Assembly: GCF_001182785.1 (NCBI RefSeq)
Contig: NZ_CP012099.1
Span: 2,974,501 to 3,038,500 of the forward strand
Reading direction: 5' to 3'
Length of the DNA: 64,000 bases
Origin: Bacillus thuringiensis
GTDB lineage: Bacteria > Bacillota > Bacilli > Bacillales > Bacillaceae_G
Shown here one piece after another: positions 1-10,854 of this stretch (positions within the stretch are counted from its first letter, which is position 1; the number at the start of each line of letters is the position of its first letter). The notes beneath the pieces are model-generated. The model searched no databases. It saw only the letters and a list, made by a program, of their open reading frames with translations, and was not told the origin of the DNA. A program made the translations under genes and the position numbers.

Positions 1-510
1 TAATGCCTCGTCAAAAACATCCTTATTATTTTCAATAGCAGCTCTCGCCTCTTCATCATATACCGATATAAGTCCGCCCCTGTAAAAATTATGTGCTCCA
101 GCTAAAGGGCCGTTACTCGCATCAATAGATTGTAATTCTACTAAAAACGATCCTAAGTCCGCCGCAAATTCACTTAAGTCACGAACATTTTCTTTCGTAA
201 CTGTATCCCCTTCTATCCACTTATTAATAGACCAAGGCCATGGATACGCTTCAGACGAATTCCCTTTCGCAATCGGTGTAGAAATCGGTAAAGAAAGCCC
301 CTTACTTAATATAGGGAGCCAACTATTTTCTTTCTCTACTTGCGGTGCATATGCCACATCACTTGGCAATCTTACACTCATCTCATCCCCTAAGTGAAAC
401 GTCCTATTATCATGCCCACTAAACTTTACAGGTTTCACTTCTAAATGGGCCCATTCAGGAAACTGTTCCTGTATTAACTTTTCAACTAAACTTACGTTAA
501 TTGGATGCAT
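1..510 (-). CDS. APH-family phosphotransferase, 3' end cut by the window
   Basis: The reading frame starts at ATG 510 and stays open for 170 codons to the window edge, so the C-terminal half with the catalytic loop is not visible. The N-terminal part reads like the small-molecule kinase lobe of the aminoglycoside phosphotransferase family: MHPINVSLVEKLI, then a glycine-rich nucleotide-binding turn FSGHDNRTFHLGDEM, VRLPS with the expected basic residue, and INKWIEGD at the hinge. An AAGGAG ribosome binding site lies 7 nt upstream. The start codon directly abuts the TGA stop of the upstream GNAT gene, so the two are probably co-transcribed. The family phosphorylates aminoglycosides, macrolides or small metabolites; the substrate here cannot be told. 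Confidence 0.8.
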   Translation of the reverse strand, partial: MHPINVSLVEKLIQEQFPEWAHLEVKPVKFSGHDNRTFHLGDEMSVRLPSDVAYAPQVEKENSWLPILSKGLSLPISTPIAKGNSSEAYPWPWSINKWIEGDTVTKENVRDLSEFAADLGSFLVELQSIDASNGPLAGAHNFYRGGLISVYDEEARAAIENNKDVFDEAL

Positions 511-1026
511 TCACATTCTCCTTTTCTTTTGAAACTTACTAAGCCCATCCGTACTCCCAACATATTCAAACTCATTTTTCTTATAAAAATCATTCAACGT
601 ACGATTATGCCCCACGCAATCTAACTTCAAATACTCTTTGTCATGTTGTACATTCTCTTCTATCCACTGTAAAATCCATTCTCCAATTCCGTTCCCCTTA
701 TACTTCCGTTTCACCGCAAATCTATGAATATATAATGAATTAGAAACTTCCTCTTTACCAAAAATATGTTCATCCCATTCATTTTGTTTAGGAGAAACTG
801 TAACCGTACCAACTATTTCAGCTTCTTTCAGAACAACATATGTATATTTCTCTCTTATACATTCTAGTATTTCAGCCGTAGCTTCCTCTCCTAAAAGATA
901 CTGCCACTGATCCACTTCTTTATATTGTAGCCATTGTGCTACTTCTTTTAATAAAATGATAATACTATCACTTTCATTTTCAGTAGCAATTCGAATTGCA
1001 TATTCTTTACTTATATTTCTCTCCAT
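511..1026 (-). CDS. GNAT-family N-acetyltransferase
   Basis: A 171-residue protein with the GNAT fold, which transfers acetyl from acetyl-CoA to an amine. The central strand and acetyl-CoA pyrophosphate loop are visible as LYIHRFAVKRKYKGNGIGEWIL (R/Q-x-x-G-x-G/A pattern: KYKGNGIG, about residues 108-116), followed by the C-terminal LNDFYKKNEFEYVG segment typical of the family. The start is supported by a GAAAGGGG ribosome binding site. It is followed without a gap by the APH-family kinase gene (TGAATG junction), a pairing of acetyltransferase and phosphotransferase that hints at a shared small-molecule modification role. The substrate is unknown. Confidence 0.85.
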   Translation of the reverse strand: MERNISKEYAIRIATENESDSIIILLKEVAQWLQYKEVDQWQYLLGEEATAEILECIREKYTYVVLKEAEIVGTVTVSPKQNEWDEHIFGKEEVSNSLYIHRFAVKRKYKGNGIGEWILQWIEENVQHDKEYLKLDCVGHNRTLNDFYKKNEFEYVGSTDGLSKFQKKRRM

Positions 1027-1049
1027 ATTGCCGTTCCCCTTTCAAATTG

Positions 1050-1514
1050 CTACCATACTGACAAACGCGTTCTACCATCGTTTTCGTCTGTAACGTATTC
1101 AACATAAAAACCTTGATTCCGTGCGTTTTCATACATCAATTCAATCGCTTTTTGATCTTTCGCATAAATTTGTATGTATTGAGCATCCACCGCTAATACA
1201 ACTACCTCACACTTGCTTTCCTTAAACTCTTCGTATGTTTCAATATCTATCGCTATTTCTCCTTTAGGATATGCTTTTAAATCTGCAAAAATAAGATAAT
1301 ATACGTTGTCTTTAACTAATTTTTTCAACGCTAACCCTTCCACTACACTTGGTTCTTCTGGAAATAATGCCTCATCCAATTCACCACGTGCTATTAAATA
1401 GGACTCTTCATTCCTCACTCGCCAATCAAATACAGCAATATCAATAGGCTTTAACACTTTCCAAAGTACATTGCTGTATTCATTTGGAATATCTACAAAA
1501 ACCCCTCTTTTCAT
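1050..1514 (-). CDS. DUF2691 family protein
   Basis: A 154-residue soluble protein without signal peptide or membrane segments. Its start MKRGVFVDIPNEYSNVLWKVLKP and overall length fit the Bacillus DUF2691 family, whose function is unknown. A TAGGAG ribosome binding site sits 8 nt before the ATG. It lies 23 bp upstream of the GNAT gene on the same strand, so it may head a short operon DUF2691-GNAT-APH. The assignment rests on remembered family resemblance and I see no catalytic motif. Confidence 0.7.
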   Translation of the reverse strand: MKRGVFVDIPNEYSNVLWKVLKPIDIAVFDWRVRNEESYLIARGELDEALFPEEPSVVEGLALKKLVKDNVYYLIFADLKAYPKGEIAIDIETYEEFKESKCEVVVLAVDAQYIQIYAKDQKAIELMYENARNQGFYVEYVTDENDGRTRLSVW

Positions 1515-1601
1515 ATGTCTGCTCCTAACTTATTCATTTTCGTTTCATACATTATATATCGAATTTAATTACTATATTTTGTCGATACATATGTACATCA
1601 T

Positions 1602-1634
1602 AAAAAACCGCTCCACTACTAGCGAAACGGTTTC
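1602..1634 (-). terminator. Rho-independent terminator
   Basis: On the minus strand AAACCG... pairs with ...CGGTTT through a stem with G-U pairs, closing around GCTAGTAGT and followed by six T. It lies downstream of the ferritin-like gene and before the DUF2691 gene. Confidence 0.65.
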
Positions 1635-1729
1635 CTTCTGCTTACATTTAAATATTTCATTCAATTGTTTCACTGCGTTTTAAAATATTTTTTAATATCT
1701 TCACCACATCAGTCGTTCATTCTTAATGC

Positions 1730-2164
1730 TCACTTCGACTTCACGAAGTAATATAAAAACCATACCGCATGATTTTGTTCATCCGCAGCTATTCTCCGTA
1801 ACAACTCTTTCAAATGTGCATCCGATGTCTCATCTGAAATTTCCAAATAAAAATCTACTGTCTTTTGTTCATCTTGTATAGCGAACTCTAATCCTTGTAA
1901 GTAGGTATTCGGACAGTCTTCGGTGATCTGTGGTTTCGGCTGCCTGCCAGTTAAGTTCGTATAAATTTGTACAAAGTTGTGGAAATGCTTTATTTCATCA
2001 TTACGAATTTCAAGAATTTGTTTTTGTTCTACTTGATTTGGAGCCATATTCGCTAATTTTGCATAGCAGCTTATAGCGCTATACTCTCCATTTATAGCTT
2101 TTTCAATATCACTAATCAACTTATCATTTTGTCTATACCAATCATAATAATTCGGATTATACAT
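1730..2164 (-). CDS. Ferritin-like / rubrerythrin-type protein (YhjR-like)
   Basis: A 144-residue all-helical protein of the ferritin-like fold. Paired carboxylate/histidine helices are visible: INGEYSAI, EIRNDEIKHFHNF, AIQDEQKTVDFY and IAADEQNHAVWF, which give the E...ExxH...E...ExxH arrangement of a di-iron site. Members bind iron or act in peroxide handling, and some are spore-coat associated; the role here is inferred. I choose the ATG at 2164 because GGAGGG lies 6 nt upstream, while a longer frame starting at 2197 has no such site. It is a single gene with its own terminator. Confidence 0.75.
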   Translation of the reverse strand: MYNPNYYDWYRQNDKLISDIEKAINGEYSAISCYAKLANMAPNQVEQKQILEIRNDEIKHFHNFVQIYTNLTGRQPKPQITEDCPNTYLQGLEFAIQDEQKTVDFYLEISDETSDAHLKELLRRIAADEQNHAVWFLYYFVKSK

Positions 2165-2293
2165 CGTATCCCTCCATACTTTTAACATTTTATGCATTTA
2201 GAAATAGTAGGAGCCTGTATATATAACGGGACGGCTTTAGATTGAAAGTAAAGTTTAAGAAAAGGGTCTATTTTGCAAAGGAATTGCTTATTC

Positions 2294-2349
2294 ATAAAGT
2301 GAAACTATAATCAGTGGGGATTTTACTACACGGCAAATAGCGGATAAAA
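2294..2349. repeat. Short, internally deleted bcr-like repeat
   Basis: ATAAAGTGAAACTATAATCAGTGGGGATTTT joined closely to CGGATAAA repeats the two ends of the longer element at 60124-60282, with the middle missing. It is read as a decayed copy of a Bacillus cereus group repeat. Confidence 0.6.
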
Positions 2350-2378
2350 TATCACTATTTTTTGTACGCTGTTGCTAT

Positions 2379-2453
2379 AAATTCGCGAATGAATCAGGTT
2401 TCCAACCAGATGTGGTGTTGAGATGCGAAGCTATTATGAATCCAGTCATATAA
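2379..2453 (+). pseudogene. Possible LysR effector-domain fragment
   Basis: Twenty-four in-frame codons read KFANESGFQPDVVLRCEAI then MNPVI and a stop. The string ESGFQPDVVLRC resembles the segment in LysR-type effector domains that follows the first subdomain (xxxGFxPxIVxxx). No start or remaining domain is present. It ends 15 bp before the GNAT gene, so it could be debris carried in with that gene. This is a weak call. Confidence 0.3.
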
Positions 2454-2468
2454 CTAGGAGGTACCACT

Positions 2469-2975
2469 ATGCCATCTTTATTTAAACCTATGGCCTTCCA
2501 GCTGAAAACCGAAAGACTTGAGCTTAGTATGTGGGAGGAATCCGATTCCGTTTGGCTGAGCAAATTAATTGGCGAACGTGGTGTGGACATTCCAGCCGTT
2601 GATTCCGTTCGTAGCTGGCTTATTGAGATGCGCAAAAAGGCAGACGAAAATGGCATTTCCCTTCTCACTATTCGGAGGAGAGACGAAGGCGATTTCATCG
2701 GATACTGCGGCTTAATTATCGGTCGTTCCACACTTGAAGAGCCGGAGATTGCATACGAGTTGTTTCGCAGCGCCCATGGTAAAGGTTATGCAACTGAGGC
2801 GGCATCCGTTGTACTGGACGCTGCGATTGCTACTGGGCGTCATAGACTTTGGTCGACTGTAGGCGCTTGGAATATCGCTTCCCTCCGGGTACTAGAAAAG
2901 ATAGGATTTAAGCGTCATCACAGTACGTGGGATGATGAACGTGGTGAGATTGTTTGGAACGTACGCGATTTTTAA
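2469..2975 (+). CDS. RimJ/RimL-type GNAT acetyltransferase
   Basis: A 168-residue acetyltransferase of the RimJ/RimL branch. The start LKTERLELSMWEESD is the usual opening of this branch, EPEIAYELFRSAHGKGYATEA carries the acetyl-CoA loop (HGKGYATEA, about residues 97-105), and WNIASLRVLEKIGFKR is the conserved C-terminal strand. AGGAGG lies 8 nt before the ATG. The gene is visibly richer in G and C and in codons such as CGT, GGC and GCG than its neighbours, and it follows a bcr-like repeat and a gene fragment, which suggests acquisition by transfer. Substrate unknown. Confidence 0.85.
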   Translation: MPSLFKPMAFQLKTERLELSMWEESDSVWLSKLIGERGVDIPAVDSVRSWLIEMRKKADENGISLLTIRRRDEGDFIGYCGLIIGRSTLEEPEIAYELFRSAHGKGYATEAASVVLDAAIATGRHRLWSTVGAWNIASLRVLEKIGFKRHHSTWDDERGEIVWNVRDF

Positions 2976-3043
2976 AGATTCCGACTTAATTCTAAACACT
3001 ACACTTTTCAACAATCAGGCATTTACATTGAGAAAAAATCACA

Positions 3044-3079
3044 AACAAGCCGTTTCACTAATTAGTGAAACGGCTTGTT
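3044..3079. terminator. Bidirectional terminator, perfect 36-bp palindrome
   Basis: Arms AACAAGCCGTTTCACTAA and TTAGTGAAACGGCTTGTT are perfectly complementary. T-runs lie on both sides, so it can end both the GNAT gene (+) and the exporter gene (-). Confidence 0.85.
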
Positions 3080-3080
3080 T

Positions 3081-4268
3081 TTAAGCGTTCAATTCTGTTT
3101 TATGCCCTTTTACTACAACTACACTACGTTTGAATGCAGTTGCTAATATAGTAACCATACTTACTATACCAATCCAAACGAGTACAGTAACAGGTGTATT
3201 CCAGCTTAACCCTTTTCCGAAGAAGAAGATTTCTCTTAGGCCTTCAATCATAAATTTCATTGGTAACCATGAGTAAACCCAGTCTTGATAAAACGGAGAC
3301 AACATCTCAGGTGCTAACGATAATAACGGCGCCCCGAAGAATAGTAATAAAGCGAATAAACCGATTCCTTTTAGCCCAACTAATGAAAGTACCGCAGATA
3401 TCATTAAGAAGAAACTAAAAGAAGTAATGGATAAGAATAGAGCTGTATCCGTGAAGTTCGAAATATTTAATCCTACCATCCCATCTGCAATCCATGTAAG
3501 ACCAAATCCAATTACAAGTGTCGCAATAGCTCCTGTTACGATTTGTTTTACTTTTAACAGAAAGTTTTCTTTTCTTGAGCTTACTGGCATTTTACTAATC
3601 GCAATAAAAATAATCGCTGCACTAGCTAAACTTGCAATCCATAACGGCTGGAACAATGATATTGGTGAGTTACCGTTCGCACTATTTTTGCCAACCTCAT
3701 TCACATTTTTCACGTTCTTTACAATAGGTGTTACTAATTTCGCAGCTTGATCTGTTGTTACAGTAGCTCCTTTTGCTTTCAACCCTTCTAATATTTGCGT
3801 ACGGACATTATTGTTCATATTATCAACTACACCATTTAATATTTGCCCTGCCATAGTTGATGCAACCGTATTCATTCCTTGATTAATATATATTTCTATC
3901 TCTGGTGAAGATGGCTGTGGTGTTCGTAATGACGCTTGCTTTGCGCTAAATTCTTTCGGAATGACTAACGCTGCATAATACTCTTTATTATTTAACCCTT
4001 TTTGAACTGCTTCCTTATTTTTCACTTCTACCCACTTTACCGCAGGTTCTTCATCTGATTTCGATGATTTTTTCACCATATCAACAATTGTTTGCCCCAT
4101 ATTCATTTTCGATTGATTCGGAATTTCTATACCTTGATCCTCATTTACAATTGCAATTGGCAAGTTTTTCGGCTGCGGTTGAACAGTTGGAAATAACGTT
4201 AATGAAAAAACAAAAACAACAAGTAGTGCAATAACTGGTGATAACAATAAAAGTTTATTTTTAAACAT
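3081..4268 (-). CDS. YhgE/Pip-type ABC-2 family membrane exporter
   Basis: A 395-residue membrane protein. One N-terminal transmembrane helix (LLLLSPVIALLVVFVFSLTLF) is followed by an extracytoplasmic domain of about 190 residues beginning with PIAIVNEDQG, then five hydrophobic helices from about residue 200 to the end. This is the layout of YhgE/Pip and ABC-2 permease-like proteins that act in drug or lipid export. The ATG at 4268 has AAAGGAGG upstream and is preferred to a longer frame. The gene diverges from a TetR regulator, and the region between them carries palindromes, so it is probably the regulator's target. No ATPase gene lies next to it. Confidence 0.8.
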   Translation of the reverse strand: MFKNKLLLLSPVIALLVVFVFSLTLFPTVQPQPKNLPIAIVNEDQGIEIPNQSKMNMGQTIVDMVKKSSKSDEEPAVKWVEVKNKEAVQKGLNNKEYYAALVIPKEFSAKQASLRTPQPSSPEIEIYINQGMNTVASTMAGQILNGVVDNMNNNVRTQILEGLKAKGATVTTDQAAKLVTPIVKNVKNVNEVGKNSANGNSPISLFQPLWIASLASAAIIFIAISKMPVSSRKENFLLKVKQIVTGAIATLVIGFGLTWIADGMVGLNISNFTDTALFLSITSFSFFLMISAVLSLVGLKGIGLFALLLFFGAPLLSLAPEMLSPFYQDWVYSWLPMKFMIEGLREIFFFGKGLSWNTPVTVLVWIGIVSMVTILATAFKRSVVVVKGHKTELNA

Positions 4269-4305
4269 CTTCTTTTCTCCTCCTTTAATTTGATTTATAA
4301 TAATC

Positions 4306-4319
4306 AACAACGTGTTGTT
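4306..4319. promoter_or_regulatory. Palindrome AACAAC-GT-GTTGTT, candidate TetR operator
   Basis: Six-base perfect arms around GT lie 38 bp before the exporter start. TetR regulators bind short palindromes of this kind in divergent promoters; binding is inferred. Confidence 0.45.
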
Positions 4320-4377
4320 TATTTATATTTTGAATTATATGTTCGAGTTGAACCTTATACAATAATCAAAAATCGTG

Positions 4378-4401
4378 AATGTGTCGGTTATAAGACACAT
4401 T
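4378..4401. promoter_or_regulatory. Inverted repeat AATGTGTC-N8-GACACATT
   Basis: Perfect 8-bp arms lie 39 bp upstream of the TetR TTG start, with another half-like AATGTGTT just after. It is a candidate operator or a leader hairpin of the regulator gene. Confidence 0.45.
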
Positions 4402-4439
4402 TTCTAAATGTGTTGAGTAAAATTAAGGAGGGACATGCT

Positions 4440-5057
4440 TTGCGCGATAGTAATTTAGATTTGCGTGTTGTTCGTACGAAAACTGCCATACGAAATGCAT
4501 TGGTGGAGCTAATTGAAGAAAAGGGTTTTGACGCCATTACAGTGAAAGATATCACAACGAAAGCAAATATTAATCGCGGTACTTTTTATGCGCACTATCA
4601 AGATAAATTTGATTTAATGACAAAATGCCAAGAAGACATTATGTACGAGTTTTCTAACATTGCTAAACAGAAATTCCCGGAAGTTATTGCTGACCTTGGA
4701 TCAAATCCTTCTCCAACAATGCCATTTATACTTATCACTTCTATTCTTGAATTTCTAAATGAAAATAGTGATTTTATGAAAGCTGTACTAAGTCCGAAAG
4801 GAGATTTATCTTTCCAAACAAAACTGAAAGACTTTATGTGGAAAACATTATTTGAAGATACGAATGGTCCTCTCATTAATAAGGAGAATTTACTTGTTCC
4901 AAGCGAATACTTAACTTCTTATATGGCATCTGCACATATAGGTGTCATCCAGCAATGGTTAAATAATGGACAAAAAGAAACACCTGAGGAGATTGCTCGC
5001 TTTTTATCAACTATTGCAGTTCATGGACCTTTTTATGCAGCTGGCTTAAAAAAATAA
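4440..5057 (+). CDS. TetR/AcrR-family regulator
   Basis: A 205-residue DNA-binding regulator. The TetR helix-turn-helix is clear at residues about 8-55: RTKTAIRNALVELIEEKGFD, ITVKDITTKANINRGTFYAHY, QDKFDLM. The C-terminal half resembles the TetR_C_8 ligand-binding domain. I choose the TTG at 4440 because AAGGAGGG sits 7 nt before it; the frame upstream is open to 4290 but has no ribosome site. It is divergently placed from the YhgE-type exporter and probably represses it until a ligand binds. The TTG start may keep levels low. Confidence 0.85.
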   Translation: MRDSNLDLRVVRTKTAIRNALVELIEEKGFDAITVKDITTKANINRGTFYAHYQDKFDLMTKCQEDIMYEFSNIAKQKFPEVIADLGSNPSPTMPFILITSILEFLNENSDFMKAVLSPKGDLSFQTKLKDFMWKTLFEDTNGPLINKENLLVPSEYLTSYMASAHIGVIQQWLNNGQKETPEEIARFLSTIAVHGPFYAAGLKK

Positions 5058-5118
5058 GCCAGCTTGCTTAGTAATTTCTATTATTTTATTAATAACTTGA
5101 AATTTATATTTCTGTAAA

Positions 5119-5155
5119 AAAAGCTGTTGAAAGGACTCCTCTTCAACAGCTTTTA
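5119..5155. terminator. Terminator between tetR and inhA (convergent)
   Basis: AAAAGCTGTTGAA pairs with TTCAACAGCTTTT around AGGACTCCTC. A-run and T-run flanks suit both directions. Confidence 0.8.
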
Positions 5156-5160
5156 CATTA

Positions 5161-7548
5161 TTAACGATATAAACGAACTGCACCTGCAGAATTATCATCT
5201 GCTTGTCCAACTACTTCAAATTTCAATCCAAATTTCGGTAATTTACGTCCTGCATCTGGGATTAAATCATTTATATACAATTTAGAATCATCAAACTTCG
5301 TTACACCTGGTAATCCTTTGTAATCATATGTTCCACGTGTTGGAGATACGACTTTCCATGCTGGCGTTTGGTTAAGGGAGAACGCAGCATCTGCGATTTG
5401 GAATCGTGTACTATTTTTAACAGTTGGTTTTCCGTTTAGCGTTCCAACAATTGCCTCTGGGTGAGAGTCAACAACTCCTAAGAAACCTTCACCTGGATGT
5501 AAACCAACCCAATTATCTGTAAAGCTAGAGTCTGCATACCATACTAGAAGACCTGTATTATACGGTACACCATTGCTATATTTTAACGCTTGATCAGCAC
5601 CAGCATAGTTTCTCCACTCTAAATAGTAGTTATGCTTCTTCTTATCAAAGCCGTCTGCTACAACGAAACCATTTAATTTTAATTTCGTTTCGCCTTCTGC
5701 ATCATCAGAGAACACAACATTTCCATCTACAGTTAATGTAGCATTATCAAAAGTAAAACCGGTCGGCGCTAAACCACCATCTGTAATGTATTCGAATACT
5801 AATTTTACTTTTTGACCTTTAAATTTGCTTAAGTCATATGACTTATCTACCCATTTACCATCTGTTGTGTCTAGACCATTTTTCACATTCTTTTCACCAA
5901 TTCGATCCACTAACGTTTTCGTACCATCTTCTTTCACTGCATGTACTTCAAGGAAGTCATAATCCGTTTCAATTTCATACATTGATTTGTAATCAAACTT
6001 CGCATTTGTTGCATTTGTTAAATCAAACACTGGCGTTTCTAATGTTGTATGAAGGTTATCACCTTTTGTACTATAGTAGTACTTCTTACCGAATGCAGGC
6101 TGAATACCTTTCACCTCTTTATCTGGTAAGTTAACGCGAATCAGTCCAGGACGATTTGATTTCGTTACACTTTGATCTAAATACGTCGCATAGCCAATAC
6201 CACGATTTAATTTATTATAGTCAACCTCTACAATATTGGCCCAGTTTCCACCTATGTTCTTTTGAAAGAACTCTTTGTTTTGCGGAGAAAAACTCGGTGG
6301 CGTTGTTCCTGCAATTTTACCAGCCCAGCTACCACCACTCATAACAGACCAGGAGTTAATTGGCTCACCTGCTCCTGTGTACTTCGTATCATACTCATCT
6401 GGAAGACCTAAATCATGACCAAATTCATGTGCGAATACACCAACCGCTCCGTCTTCTGGCTCAATTGTGTAGTCGTATGCTGCCATCTTACCGCCCCAGT
6501 TATCAACTTTTGCTTTTGTTCCTTCAATTGGATATGGTGTTCCAAGGTGCCAACGATGTGACCAAATTGCATCATCACCTAGTCTACCACCACCTCCATC
6601 TTGCCCAACTCCAGCGTGAATGACCATTAAGTGATCGATTAGACCATCTGGTTCATTTTTATTGCCATTACCATTATTGTCATATTGATCGTATTCGTCA
6701 AATTCAGATAAATCAATACCGCTTTCTACAGCCGCATTTAATGCCTCTTTTACAAAATCACGAGGTCCTTTCGGTCCCATATTATCATGACCGCCATCTC
6801 CTGCATCTGCGCCATAATCTGCCGCATTACCAGGAACTGTCAACCACTTTGTTACTGTGCCATCTACTGTATAACTACCACCAGATTGCTCTTCATAATA
6901 TTGTTTAAATGTTGGTACTTTTGAACCATCAAAAAGTGTAAATGGCTCATTACCAAATAACATTTTTTGATAATGTTCTGGATTAAAATCATTTGAATAC
7001 ATATAACCTGGTACTTGATCAATATTGTTATGCTTAAAGTCAGCAAACTCTACTAGCAATACGAGAACTTTATCTTTACGAACATCACCGTTATATTGTT
7101 TTTGCTTCGCTGAAGTAGTTGGTACTTTGCCGTTTAATCCCCCTTTAACCGGCTCTTGTCCCGCTACTGGACCACTAGCAGGTTGATCTGCTTTTTCTTT
7201 CTCATCTGCTTTTGCATCTTTAACTTTTTTCAAAAAGTCAGCAGCTTCTCTCGTAACACTATCCCCTGCTGCTGGTTCTTTTCCCGCATTTTCTCCTTTT
7301 TTCTTCTCTACGTATTTTTCAACAGCTTTTAATGTGTCTTCTTTCGACGTAGATTCACTAATTACACCGCGTTTCTTGAGCGCATCTGCTAAACGCTCCT
7401 CTTGAATTAAATTTTCATCAATCGGACTTAAAGTTCCTCCATTAGACGGCGTTGCCGCATAAACAGATTGACCCCCATACCCAAATGTGCAACTAAGCAC
7501 AGCTGCCGCCGCAAGCGTAGACAGCACTTTAAAAGGCTTTTTCTTCAT
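5161..7548 (-). CDS. Immune inhibitor A family metalloprotease (peptidase M6)
   Basis: A 795-residue secreted zinc protease. It has a signal peptide ([20 protein letters not shown] to about residue 32, SVYA cleavage region), a propeptide rich in Lys and Glu, and an M6 catalytic domain with [13 protein letters not shown] at about residues 374-386. The two His and the downstream Glu are consistent with zinc and catalytic roles. A C-terminal MAM/VEG-like region (DNATLTVDG...) follows. InhA proteins cleave host antibacterial peptides and matrix proteins and process other exoproteins in the B. cereus group. The length equals that of InhA1-type enzymes. The ATG at 7548 follows GGGGAGG. The group has several InhA paralogues, and I do not assign which one this is. 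Confidence 0.93.
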   Translation of the reverse strand: MKKKPFKVLSTLAAAAVLSCTFGYGGQSVYAATPSNGGTLSPIDENLIQEERLADALKKRGVISESTSKEDTLKAVEKYVEKKKGENAGKEPAAGDSVTREAADFLKKVKDAKADEKEKADQPASGPVAGQEPVKGGLNGKVPTTSAKQKQYNGDVRKDKVLVLLVEFADFKHNNIDQVPGYMYSNDFNPEHYQKMLFGNEPFTLFDGSKVPTFKQYYEEQSGGSYTVDGTVTKWLTVPGNAADYGADAGDGGHDNMGPKGPRDFVKEALNAAVESGIDLSEFDEYDQYDNNGNGNKNEPDGLIDHLMVIHAGVGQDGGGGRLGDDAIWSHRWHLGTPYPIEGTKAKVDNWGGKMAAYDYTIEPEDGAVGVFAHEFGHDLGLPDEYDTKYTGAGEPINSWSVMSGGSWAGKIAGTTPPSFSPQNKEFFQKNIGGNWANIVEVDYNKLNRGIGYATYLDQSVTKSNRPGLIRVNLPDKEVKGIQPAFGKKYYYSTKGDNLHTTLETPVFDLTNATNAKFDYKSMYEIETDYDFLEVHAVKEDGTKTLVDRIGEKNVKNGLDTTDGKWVDKSYDLSKFKGQKVKLVFEYITDGGLAPTGFTFDNATLTVDGNVVFSDDAEGETKLKLNGFVVADGFDKKKHNYYLEWRNYAGADQALKYSNGVPYNTGLLVWYADSSFTDNWVGLHPGEGFLGVVDSHPEAIVGTLNGKPTVKNSTRFQIADAAFSLNQTPAWKVVSPTRGTYDYKGLPGVTKFDDSKLYINDLIPDAGRKLPKFGLKFEVVGQADDNSAGAVRLYR

Positions 7549-7598
7549 CCCTATTCCTCCCCAATATAAAATACGATACAACGTTTATATAATAATGA

Positions 7599-7633
7599 AA
7601 ATTCAGACAATTCACAAGATGTTGTCTGAATTT
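7599..7633. promoter_or_regulatory. Stem-loop in the inhA leader
   Basis: AAATTCAGACAA pairs perfectly with TTGTCTGAATTT across an 11-nt loop, 51 bp before the inhA start. There is no T-run on the inhA side. It may be an mRNA-stabilising 5' hairpin or a repressor operator. Confidence 0.5.
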
Positions 7634-7719
7634 GTAATATTTTTGAAAATATTCTTTAGTTCAAATTGATATACATTCTGATTCAACAATGTTCCGTGTT
7701 AGTAATATCTGGATGAAAA

Positions 7720-7761
7720 ATAAAGAGATCATCCACTATAATTAGTGATTGATCCCTTTAT
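7720..7761 (-). terminator. Terminator of the rph gene
   Basis: ATAAAGAGATCATCCACTA pairs with TTAGTGATTGATCCCTTTAT with two mismatched positions, immediately after the rifampin phosphotransferase gene. Confidence 0.7.
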
Positions 7762-7775
7762 TATCTAAGGTGCAA

Positions 7776-10475
<2,700 letters not shown>

Positions 10476-10512
10476 TTAAGTTAGGAAGATGTCATCACTT
10501 CTATTTCCCCCT

Positions 10513-10854
10513 CTAATTCACTTCAATTACATCACCAAACTTAAACAGTCTTTGATTATGAAAAGCATCTGTACAAGTAATCGTCTCATTTAATGGATTA
10601 ATATCCACGACTGTTATGTAATTTTTATATAAATAGCCGTCTTTATAATATGTAAGTAAAACCTCTTCTTCACCTAAAAATGAAGTTAATAGCTTATTTT
10701 CAATCATTTCTTTTGCATCTTGCGTTACAATTGGACGCGAGGCTTTCGTTTGCTCCTTTATCATTTCTTTAATAACTGCAAATTGCTCTGGCATACTAGC
10801 AAACGGTTGCCACTTCACCATTCCTCTTCCTTTTGGCATGTTAGCATTCTTCAC
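10513..10854 (-). CDS. yolD: YolD-like protein, partner of the UvrX polymerase
   Basis: A 113-residue protein with the YolD opening KGRGMVKWQPFASMPEQ and a C-terminal beta-rich domain (YKDGYLYKNYITVVDINPLNETI). YolD-like proteins are encoded next to Y-family polymerases in Bacillus and phages and are thought to act with them. Its ATG overlaps the uvrX stop by 4 bp (ATGA), showing translational coupling and joint control by the LexA boxes upstream of uvrX. Confidence 0.88.
   Translation of the reverse strand: MKNANMPKGRGMVKWQPFASMPEQFAVIKEMIKEQTKASRPIVTQDAKEMIENKLLTSFLGEEEVLLTYYKDGYLYKNYITVVDINPLNETITCTDAFHNQRLFKFGDVIEVN

Noticed and set aside
1471..1683. Plus-strand 70-codon frame at the DUF2691 start
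   Set aside because: Antisense to the start of a supported gene and a terminator; no ribosome site.
5838..6623. Three plus-strand open frames inside inhA
   Set aside because: They are antisense to a strongly supported protease gene, rich in His/Leu/Ser from reversed codons, and have no ribosome sites.
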